From assembly GCA_000715635.1 (NCBI GenBank), contig KL569186.1:5873-12246 (forward strand): a DNA stretch of 6,374 nucleotides, read 5' to 3'. The translations under genes were made by a program, and so were the position numbers. Origin of the DNA: Streptomyces violaceus (GTDB lineage Bacteria > Actinomycetota > Actinomycetes > Streptomycetales > Streptomycetaceae). The notes below the pieces were generated by a model. It did not search any database. It saw only the letters and a program-made list of their open reading frames with translations, and was not told where the DNA came from. This document shows positions 1 to 4,411 of this stretch, one piece after another (positions within the stretch are counted from its first letter, which is position 1; the number at the start of each line of letters is the position of its first letter).

Positions 1-105
1 GGACGACACGTCCGGCTCGTCCGTCCGGTCGGCCGCCGGGTCCGCCCCGGGCCATGCGCGCGGCGACAGATCTTCTCGGTAATCCCGGTCGGGCATCTGG
101 CTCAT
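1..105 (-). CDS. 5' end of an unidentified gene (partial, runs off the left edge)
   Basis: Reading leftward from an ATG at 105, 35 codons stay open to the window edge, and 30 of them end in G or C, as expected of streptomycete coding DNA. The visible N-terminus (MSQMPDRDYREDLSPRAWPG, then a stretch rich in Asp, Pro and Ala) is hydrophilic, with no signal peptide or membrane segment, and looks like a disordered leader before a domain outside the window. An in-frame GTG lies directly before the ATG (108-106). An AAGGA-like ribosome-binding site (revcomp of 119-123) sits 10 nt before that GTG and 13 nt before the ATG, so either codon could be the start. The gene is divergent from upp. In streptomycetes a tRNA adenosine deaminase (tadA) and its associated protein are often near upp, so it may belong to that group, but nothing in these 35 residues proves it. 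Confidence 0.55.
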   Translation of the reverse strand, partial: MSQMPDRDYREDLSPRAWPGADPAADRTDEPDVSS

Positions 106-168
106 CACCCCCAGTTCGTCCTTCCCGCCTTCCCCCGGACGGGCGTTTGACGCCGGTGAACGGGTGAC

Positions 169-184
169 AGCCCGCCGGCGGGCT
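169..184. repeat. 16-nt perfect palindrome upstream of upp
   Basis: AGCCCGCCGGCGGGCT equals its own reverse complement over all 16 bases. It lies 43 nt before the upp ATG in the spacer between upp and the divergent partial gene. A smaller inverted repeat, GGCGT-TTG-ACGCC, lies at 142-154. The palindrome could be an operator for a dimeric regulator or a simple GC hairpin. The rest of the 106-227 spacer shows no gene. Confidence 0.5.
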
Positions 185-214
185 TGCCGTGCGGCCCGGC
201 TCACCCGGCCCGGC

Positions 215-220
215 TACTGT
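215..220 (+). promoter_or_regulatory. Putative -10 element for a leaderless upp mRNA
   Basis: TACTGT fits the TANNNT -10 pattern and ends 7 nt before the upp ATG, which would place the transcription start at or within a base or two of the start codon. No Shine-Dalgarno sequence is present before the ATG; only GGA occurs, 1 nt away. No good -35 hexamer lies 16-19 nt upstream, so the call rests on the -10 match and its distance. Confidence 0.45.
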
Positions 221-227
221 TGTGGAC

Positions 228-863
228 ATGCGTCTCCACGTCGTCGACCACCCACTGGTCGCCCACAAGCTCACCACGCTGCGCGACCAGCGCACCGACT
301 CCGCGACCTTCCGCCGTCTCGCCGACGAGCTGGTCACCCTGCTCGCCTACGAGGCCACGCGCGACGTGCGCACCGAGCTGGTCGACATCCGGACGCCGGT
401 GGCCACGACCACGGGCGTCAAGCTCTCCCACCCGCGCCCCCTGGTGGTGCCGATCCTGCGGGCCGGGCTCGGCATGCTGGACGGCATGGTCCGGCTGCTG
501 CCGACCGCCGAGGTGGGCTTCCTCGGCATGATCCGCAACGAGGAGACGCTCGAGGCCTCCACGTACGCGACGCGGATGCCGGAGGACCTGTCGGGACGTC
601 AGGTGTACGTGCTGGACCCGATGCTCGCCACCGGCGGCACGCTGGTCGCGGCGATCCAGGAGCTGATCAAGCGCGGCGCCGACGATGTGACCGCCGTGGT
701 GCTGCTGGCGGCCCCGGAGGGCGTCGAGATCATGGAGCGCGAGCTGGCCGGCACCCCGGTGACGGTCGTGACCGCCTCGGTCGACGAGCGCCTGAACGAG
801 CACGGCTACATCGTGCCGGGCCTCGGCGACGCGGGCGACCGGATGTACGGGGCGGCGGAGTAA
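228..863 (+). CDS. upp: Uracil phosphoribosyltransferase (UPRT)
   Basis: This 211-aa cytosolic enzyme of pyrimidine salvage makes UMP and pyrophosphate from uracil and PRPP. Its length is close to E. coli Upp (208 aa). The family signatures are in order: RFRxLA/YEAT-type helix at about 28-44, [13 protein letters not shown] at 75-87, the PRPP-binding loop [12 protein letters not shown] at 128-139, and the uracil-binding C-terminal segment [15 protein letters not shown] at 194-208. All key residues look intact. The ATG at 228 gives the standard N-terminus. An in-frame GTG at 189 would add 13 residues of Gly/Pro-rich sequence not expected in UPRT and has no better ribosome-binding site. A TANNNT box 7 nt before the ATG suggests a leaderless transcript. 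The gene stands alone, converging on the LytR_C gene, and its flanks show no permease or other pyrimidine gene. Confidence 0.97.
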   Translation: MRLHVVDHPLVAHKLTTLRDQRTDSATFRRLADELVTLLAYEATRDVRTELVDIRTPVATTTGVKLSHPRPLVVPILRAGLGMLDGMVRLLPTAEVGFLGMIRNEETLEASTYATRMPEDLSGRQVYVLDPMLATGGTLVAAIQELIKRGADDVTAVVLLAAPEGVEIMERELAGTPVTVVTASVDERLNEHGYIVPGLGDAGDRMYGAAE

Positions 864-905
864 GACACCCCAGGGCCTGAGACACCCCAGGGCCTAAGAC
901 ACCCC
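864..905. repeat. 17-nt tandem repeat between convergent genes
   Basis: The unit GACACCCCAGGGCCTGA (864-880) is followed at once by GACACCCCAGGGCCTAA (881-897), one mismatch in 17, and then by the first 8 bases of a third copy (898-905). The array starts directly after the upp stop codon and ends 8 nt before the stop of the opposing LytR_C gene. Confidence 0.85.
872..895. terminator. Possible bidirectional terminator hairpin made by the tandem repeat
   Basis: AGGGCCTG (872-879) can pair with CAGGGCCT (888-895) in 7 of 8 positions, with a single G-G mismatch and an 8-nt loop. It lies between the stops of two convergent genes, where a terminator is expected. There is no T-tract, which is usual in high-GC actinobacteria. 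The mismatch makes it weaker than the other hairpins in the window. Confidence 0.4.
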
Positions 906-913
906 CGGACCCC

Positions 914-1555
914 TCAGCAGCCCTTCTTCGACGTAGGCGCCGGCTCGGGCCTGGCCAGCTTGGTCAGGGCCTGGTCGGCGTCCGTCTTTTTCGCCAGTGC
1001 CTTGAAGCCGTCGCCGATGACGAGGTCGACGGCGGCACCCTTGCGCGCCGCCTCGGTACGCCGTTCGGCGTCCGGGAGCTGGGTGCCGAGCACGGGCAGC
1101 GAGGTGTCGAGGGCGGCGGCGGGGCCGAGCAGCACGCCGGTTCCCTTGACCTTCTTGTCGTACTGCTTGGTCGCGTTGCCCACGTCGCCGATCTTGAAGC
1201 CGCGCTTCTTCAGCTCGTCGGCGGTCTTCTTCGCCAGCCCGCCGCGGGTGGTGGCGTTGAAGACGTTGACCGTGATCGTGCGCGGCTCGGGCAGCGCCTT
1301 GGCGCCGGGCGAGGCGCTCGCCTTGGTCCTGGGGGCGCAGTCCGTGCCGTTGCCGGCTGCCGAAGCCTTTCTGCCGCCGCCGGTGAAGACATCGATGAGC
1401 TGCAGAGTGCCCCAGCCGCCCACGCCGAGCACGGCGACGGAGGCGACGACCACGACGACGAGCCGGCCGCGCCGCCGGGGTCCGCGCATCCGGGGGTGCT
1501 TGTTGCCCGTGATGCGGTACTTGCCGCCCATGCCGGGGGGAGTCAGCATGCTCAT
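914..1555 (-). CDS. Single-pass membrane protein with extracytoplasmic LytR C-terminal (LytR_C) domain
   Basis: This 213-aa protein has a cytoplasmic N-terminus with a basic cluster (PRMRGPRRRGR, about 21-31) and one hydrophobic membrane segment at about 32-55. A low-complexity Ala/Ser/Gly linker follows (about 58-90). The outer domain opens with ITVNVFNATTRGGLAKKTA (94-112) and continues to VDLVIGDGFKAL (177-188), the pattern of the LytR_C domain found at the end of LytR-CpsA-Psr cell-wall ligases and as a free-standing module in actinobacteria. There is no LCP catalytic domain, so ligase activity is not expected and the function is unknown. Two cysteines lie outside the membrane (73 and the last residue, 213) and could form a disulfide. 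The ATG at 1555 is preferred over an in-frame ATG at 1609 because a -35/-10 pair and the conserved-looking N-terminus fit it. The gene lies 106 nt downstream of the 98-aa gene. Confidence 0.85.
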   Translation of the reverse strand: MSMLTPPGMGGKYRITGNKHPRMRGPRRRGRLVVVVVASVAVLGVGGWGTLQLIDVFTGGGRKASAAGNGTDCAPRTKASASPGAKALPEPRTITVNVFNATTRGGLAKKTADELKKRGFKIGDVGNATKQYDKKVKGTGVLLGPAAALDTSLPVLGTQLPDAERRTEAARKGAAVDLVIGDGFKALAKKTDADQALTKLARPEPAPTSKKGC

Positions 1556-1561
1556 GAGCGC

Positions 1562-1590
1562 AGCGTAGTGCGCCTGGGCGACGATGCCTA
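1562..1590 (-). promoter_or_regulatory. Putative promoter of the LytR_C gene (leaderless)
   Basis: On the minus strand, TAGGCA (1590-1585) and TACGCT (1567-1562) are separated by 17 nt and resemble -35 TTGACA and -10 TAGGAT/TANNNT boxes. The -10 ends 6 nt before the ATG at 1555, and no Shine-Dalgarno sequence lies between, so a leaderless transcript is likely. The pair also argues that the longer reading from 1609 is not used. Confidence 0.45.
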
Positions 1591-1661
1591 CTAGATGATC
1601 ATTCGACATCGCCCAGACGATCCAGACGAACCCGAAAGGGCCAACCCGTTACCGGCGGGAC

Positions 1662-1958
1662 TCAGTCCAGCTCGAGCACGCGCGCGTGCAGCACCTGGCG
1701 CTGCTGGAGCGCCGCCCGCACCGCGCGGTGCAGGCCGTCCTCCAGGTACAGATCGCCCTGCCACTTCACGACGTGCGCGAAGAGGTCGCCGTAGAACGTC
1801 GAGTCCTCGGCGAGGAGGGTCTCCAGGTCCAGCTGCCCCTTGGTCGTCACGAGCTGATCGAGGCGGACCGGGCGCGGCGCGACGTCCGCCCACTGCCGGG
1901 TGCTTTCCCGGCCGTGGTCGGGGTACGGCCGGCCGTTTCCGATGCGCTTGAAGATCAC
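1662..1958 (-). CDS. 98-aa conserved streptomycete protein, of the type often named VapB-family antitoxin; ParB/Srx-like motif
   Basis: This 98-aa soluble protein has a GTG start, no signal peptide and no membrane segment. I recognise the sequence type as a highly conserved streptomycete protein that automated pipelines label VapB-family antitoxin. That name is not backed by context, because no PIN-domain toxin gene lies on either side. The C-terminal segment LYLEDGLHRAVRAAL (70-84) carries an acidic-Gly-x-His-Arg core (E73, D74, G75, H77, R78) preceded by a short hydrophobic strand. This resembles the nucleotide-binding helix start of ParB N-terminal/sulfiredoxin-fold proteins, a resemblance by eye only. 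Codon use matches the neighbours. The gene is divergent from the HerA-like ATPase across 106 nt, and the LytR_C gene follows downstream. No Shine-Dalgarno sequence precedes the GTG; a TAGGCT box does. Confidence 0.85.
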   Translation of the reverse strand: MIFKRIGNGRPYPDHGRESTRQWADVAPRPVRLDQLVTTKGQLDLETLLAEDSTFYGDLFAHVVKWQGDLYLEDGLHRAVRAALQQRQVLHARVLELD

Positions 1959-1964
1959 ACGGAA

Positions 1965-1970
1965 AGCCTA
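1965..1970 (-). promoter_or_regulatory. Putative -10 element for a leaderless mRNA of the 98-aa gene
   Basis: On the minus strand, TAGGCT (1970-1965) differs by one base from the common streptomycete -10 TAGGAT. It ends 6 nt before the GTG at 1958, and no ribosome-binding site fits in the gap. The -35 region at 17 nt spacing (TGCGCC) is poor. Confidence 0.45.
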
Positions 1971-2015
1971 CCGGGCAAGACGTTCCGGGCGCAGCCATGG
2001 CGCCGTAGTGCGACG

Positions 2016-2044
2016 CTGAAAAAAACCCCACAAGGCGGTACGAA
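2016..2044 (+). promoter_or_regulatory. Possible promoter of the HerA-like gene, including an A7 tract
   Basis: CTGAAA (2016-2021) and TACGAA (2039-2044) are 17 nt apart. They would start transcription near 2051, just before the AGGGG ribosome-binding site (2053-2057). Seven adenines in a row (2019-2025) overlap the -35 box and stand out in DNA this GC-rich. The matches to consensus are only partial. Confidence 0.3.
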
Positions 2045-2064
2045 CCGGGAACAGGGGCGTGAAT

Positions 2065-3684
2065 ATGCCGGACCGCGAGACCATGCCGTCGGCCCCGGCT
2101 CCGGAAGTGTCGGAGCGCGCTGCCGCCCTCCCCCAGGAGGCCCTGAAGATCGCCTCCGGCTACGCCTTCTCCGGACCCGCCCTGCAGCTGGGCGCTCTGC
2201 TGTGGGACGGGCGGTGCCTGCCGGACGCGCAGATCCGGGTGCCGCTGACGATGCTCAACCGCCACGGCCTGGTCGCGGGCGCCACCGGTACCGGCAAGAC
2301 CAAGACGCTCCAGCTGATCGCCGAGCAGCTGTCCGCCCAGGGCGTGCCCGTCTTCCTCGCCGACATCAAGGGCGACCTCTCCGGGATCGCTGCGCCGGGC
2401 CGCTCGGACGCCCGGGTCGAGGGCCGGGCCGAGGACGTCCACCAGCGCTGGACGGCGACGGGTTTCCCGGCCGAGTACTACGCCCTCGGCGGCATCGGCC
2501 GCGGCATCCCCGTCCGGGCCACGGTCACCGGCTTCGGTCCGGTGCTCCTGTCCAAGGTGCTGCGGCTGAACCGGATCCAGGAGCAGTCCCTCACCCTGAT
2601 CTTCCACTACGCCGACAGCAAGGGCCTCGAGCTGATCGACCTCAAGGACCTCAGGGCGGTCGTGACCTTCCTGACCTCGGACGAGGGCCGGCAGGAGCTG
2701 AAGACGATCGGCGGTCTGTCGGCCGCCACGGCCGGGGTGATCCTGCGGTCCCTGACGGTTTTCGAGGCGCAGGGCGCGTCCGGCTTCTTCGGGGAGCCGG
2801 AGTTCGACACGGCCGAGTTGCTGCGGACGGGTGAGGACGGACGCGGCATCGTCTCGGTCCTGGAGCTGAACGCCGTACAGGACCGGCCGCAGCTGTTCTC
2901 GACCTTCCTGATGTGGCTGCTCGCCGACCTCTTCCACGACCTGCCCGAGCTCGGCGACGTCGACAAGCCCCGGCTGGTCTTCTTCCTCGACGAGGCGCAT
3001 CTGCTCTTCGACGACGCCTCCGAGGCGTTCCTGGAGTCGATCACGCAGACCGTGCGCCTGATTCGCTCGAAAGGGGTCGGCGTCTTCTTTGTGACGCAGA
3101 CCCCGAAGGACGTACCCGCCGACGTCCTCGCCCAGCTCGGCAACCGCGTCCAGCACGCGTTGCGCGCCTTCACCCCCGACGACCAGAAGGCCCTGAACGC
3201 CACGGTGAAGACCTTCCCGAAGTCCCCCTACGACCTCGAAGAGGTGCTGACCGGCCTGGGGACGGGCGAGGCGGTGGTGACGGTGCTGAGCGAGAAGGGC
3301 GCACCGACACCCGTCGCCGCGACCCGGATGCGCGCGCCCGAGTCCCTGATGGGCCCGGTCGGGCAGGAGGCCCTGGACCGGGCGGTGGAGGAGTCGCCGC
3401 TGTACGAGCGGTATGCCCGGGCCGTGGACCGGGAGTCGGCGTACGAGCGGCTGACGGACGACCGGGGCGGCCGGGGCGGCCGGGGGGCGAAGGGGCCGGA
3501 CGAGATGCGGGACGCCACCGCCCCGGTGGAGGAACGTGCGGAGGAACGGCCGTCCGCCGTGGAGCAGGTGGTGGGCAGCGGGGTGTTCAAGTCCCTGGCC
3601 AGGTCCGTGGGGACGCAGATCGGGCGGGAGATCACGCGGTCGCTGTTCGGGACGGCCCGTCGTTCGGGGCGACGGAGGCGTTGA
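2065..3684 (+). CDS. HerA-like ATPase/helicase of the DUF853 (YjgR) family
   Basis: This 539-aa cytosolic P-loop ATPase belongs to the HerA/FtsK superfamily and is close in length to E. coli YjgR (about 500 aa). The Walker A motif GATGTGKT is at 72-79, DIKGDLSG follows at 100-107, the Walker B motif LVFFLDEAH is at 304-312, and the sensor-like FFVTQTPKDVPADVL runs 341-355. R361 in the following GNRVQHALRAF segment is a candidate arginine finger. The core is followed by a variable hydrophilic stretch (about 463-500) with an RGGRGGRG run, then a conserved-looking tail ending in RRSGRRRR. The ATG at 2065 has AGGGG 7 nt upstream; an in-frame GTG at 2059 would leave 1 nt and is rejected. HerA proteins of end resection work with a NurA nuclease, but no nuclease gene is here, and the role of DUF853 proteins is poorly known. 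The gene ends 4 nt before a strong hairpin. Confidence 0.93.
   Translation: MPDRETMPSAPAPEVSERAAALPQEALKIASGYAFSGPALQLGALLWDGRCLPDAQIRVPLTMLNRHGLVAGATGTGKTKTLQLIAEQLSAQGVPVFLADIKGDLSGIAAPGRSDARVEGRAEDVHQRWTATGFPAEYYALGGIGRGIPVRATVTGFGPVLLSKVLRLNRIQEQSLTLIFHYADSKGLELIDLKDLRAVVTFLTSDEGRQELKTIGGLSAATAGVILRSLTVFEAQGASGFFGEPEFDTAELLRTGEDGRGIVSVLELNAVQDRPQLFSTFLMWLLADLFHDLPELGDVDKPRLVFFLDEAHLLFDDASEAFLESITQTVRLIRSKGVGVFFVTQTPKDVPADVLAQLGNRVQHALRAFTPDDQKALNATVKTFPKSPYDLEEVLTGLGTGEAVVTVLSEKGAPTPVAATRMRAPESLMGPVGQEALDRAVEESPLYERYARAVDRESAYERLTDDRGGRGGRGAKGPDEMRDATAPVEERAEERPSAVEQVVGSGVFKSLARSVGTQIGREITRSLFGTARRSGRRRR
3463..3489 (+). repeat. 9-nt in-frame repeat encoding Arg-Gly-Gly
   Basis: CGGGGCGGC occurs twice in tandem (3463-3471, 3472-3480), followed by a decayed third copy (3481-3489). 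In frame it encodes RGG-RGG-RGA at residues 467-475 of the HerA-like ATPase, within its variable linker. Copy number here could vary by replication slippage without shifting the frame. Confidence 0.7.
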
Positions 3685-3688
3685 CGCT

Positions 3689-3725
3689 CGGCTGACCGCC
3701 TCCGCCGCCGCGGGTCGGTCAGCCG
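3689..3725. terminator. Strong hairpin terminator between convergent genes
   Basis: CGGCTGACCG (3689-3698) is the exact reverse complement of CGGTCAGCCG (3716-3725). This gives a perfect 10-bp stem with a 17-nt loop, beginning 4 nt after the HerA-like gene's TGA. The right arm overlaps the last codon and stop of the convergent 46-aa gene, so one structure may end transcripts from both sides. It has no T-tract. Confidence 0.75.
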
Positions 3726-3859
3726 CGCTCCCGTTCCTCGGGGGGCTGCTGGGACCTGCGTGTGTCCGGCGTGGACTTGGGCCGGGGCTGCTTGGGGGTG
3801 CTGCGGGCGGCCTCAGCGCGCAGAAGGGCGCGCAGGACCGCGTACGGGTCTTGGAGCAT
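3719..3859 (-). CDS. 46-aa hypothetical small protein
   Basis: An ATG at 3859 opens 46 codons ending in TGA at 3721-3719. The start has a clear ribosome-binding site (GAGG, 9 nt before the ATG), and codon ends are overwhelmingly G or C. The protein begins MLQDPYAVLRALLRAEAARS, a likely amphipathic helix, followed by a basic, Pro/Gln/Arg-rich tail (about 21-46, ending EERERG) that is probably disordered. It has no signal peptide, cysteine or membrane segment. I do not recognise a family; a peptide with this kind of start may be conserved in streptomycetes, but that needs a search. The gene converges on the HerA-like ATPase, and its stop lies inside the shared terminator. A hairpin just upstream separates it from the secreted-protein gene, so it probably has its own promoter within 3860-3918, where I see no clear boxes. 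Confidence 0.7.
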   Translation of the reverse strand: MLQDPYAVLRALLRAEAARSTPKQPRPKSTPDTRRSQQPPEERERG

Positions 3860-3918
3860 GGCTGTGTTCCTCGCTGTTCCTGGTCGCGTTCGTTCCGGCT
3901 GGACACGTGCGGGCTGAG

Positions 3919-3935
3919 GGACCGGTGTCCGGTCC
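3919..3935 (-). terminator. Hairpin directly after the secreted-protein gene
   Basis: GGACCGG (3919-3925) and CCGGTCC (3929-3935) form a perfect 7-bp stem with a 3-nt loop (or 6 bp with a 5-nt loop). It begins 2 nt past the minus-strand stop codon at 3940-3938. The position suits a terminator for that gene, separating it from the 46-aa gene; there is no T-tract. Confidence 0.5.
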
Positions 3936-3937
3936 GG

Positions 3938-4276
3938 TCAGCAGCGCAGGACCTCGGAACGCGGCGGGCGAGGGGCGTGCGGCGGGCCCGGCGGTACGGG
4001 CATCGGCCGCGGTGCGGTGTACGCGGGCCCGGGCGCCGGGAGCGGGGCGGGGCGCAGCGGGACGGCGGTGCGCCGGGCGGCCCGGGCCGACGGGCGCAGG
4101 GCGGTGTCGAGGACGTCGCACTCGACGGCCGCGCTCTCTCCGGAGACGGTGGCCGTCGGCCCCGTGTGCGCCTCGGCGTGCGCGCCCGGCACGAGCAGGG
4201 CGAGCAGCAGGACGAGCACCCGCGGCCACGCGTTCCGGCGGGCGCCGCGGGGGACCGGCTGCGGTGCGAGGGTCAC
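3938..4276 (-). CDS. Small secreted proline-rich protein, hypothetical
   Basis: This 112-aa protein has a classical Sec signal peptide: a basic n-region (GARRNAWPR, 11-19), a hydrophobic core (VLVLLLALLVP, 20-30) and AHA at 32-34, with predicted cleavage before Glu35. The mature part is about 78 aa. It starts with a short acidic stretch around VECDVLDTALRPS (51-63) and then becomes strongly Pro/Arg/Ala-rich (about 73-106), ending in LRC. The mature form has exactly two cysteines, 53 and the C-terminal 112, which could form a disulfide closing the proline-rich segment into a loop. I chose the GTG at 4276 because GGGGGA lies 9 nt upstream; an in-frame ATG at 4327 would add 17 residues but has no ribosome-binding site. 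No lipobox is present. The family is not recognised. The HhH-GPD gene lies 123 nt upstream, separated by a hairpin. Confidence 0.65.
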   Translation of the reverse strand: MTLAPQPVPRGARRNAWPRVLVLLLALLVPGAHAEAHTGPTATVSGESAAVECDVLDTALRPSARAARRTAVPLRPAPLPAPGPAYTAPRPMPVPPGPPHAPRPPRSEVLRC

Positions 4277-4346
4277 GGGAGGTCGTCCCCCGTCGCGGGT
4301 GGGGTGTGACCGTGGTGCATGGTCCATGCTCGGACCGGGCCGGAGC

Positions 4347-4368
4347 GGCCCGCCACCCGGGGCGGGCC
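4347..4368 (-). terminator. Hairpin terminator downstream of the HhH-GPD gene
   Basis: GGCCCGCC (4347-4354) pairs perfectly with GGCGGGCC (4361-4368) around a 6-nt loop. It lies 31 nt beyond the minus-strand HhH-GPD stop codon and upstream of the secreted-protein gene, so it probably ends the reductase/HhH transcript. Confidence 0.6.
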
Positions 4369-4387
4369 AGGAGGCTGACGCCTGCTT

Positions 4388-4411
4388 GCCGGCGGGCTGT
4401 TACTCGCCGGC
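4388..4411 (-). other. Hairpin spanning the HhH-GPD stop codon
   Basis: GCCGGCG (4388-4394) and CGCCGGC (4405-4411) make a perfect 7-bp stem whose 10-nt loop contains the TAA stop (4402-4400). It could protect the mRNA 3' end or add to termination with the hairpin at 4347-4368. Confidence 0.35.

Noticed and set aside
189..227. Upstream GTG start for upp
   Set aside because: It adds 13 Gly/Pro-rich residues beyond the usual UPRT length and has no ribosome-binding site.
164..880. Long frames overlapping upp on both strands
   Set aside because: Their translations are Arg/Ala/Pro-rich and featureless, while the upp frame carries every UPRT motif.
1556..1609. N-terminal extension of the LytR_C protein to an ATG at 1609
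   Set aside because: The added 18 residues would cover the -35/-10 pair, and no ribosome-binding site precedes 1609; the ATG at 1555 fits better.
1613..1629. Short direct repeat CCAGACGA twice, 9 nt apart
   Set aside because: Only 8 bases, two copies, with no symmetry or clear relation to a promoter; probably chance.
1662..1958. A complete toxin-antitoxin locus
   Set aside because: No toxin-like ORF is adjacent on either strand; the neighbours are a LytR_C protein and a HerA-like ATPase.
1591..3906. A 771-codon open frame on the minus strand
   Set aside because: It lies opposite the HerA-like ATPase, whose Walker motifs are unmistakable, and overlaps the 98-aa gene. Its translation is low-complexity Arg/Pro/Gly/Leu with no motif; long antisense frames are routine at this GC content.
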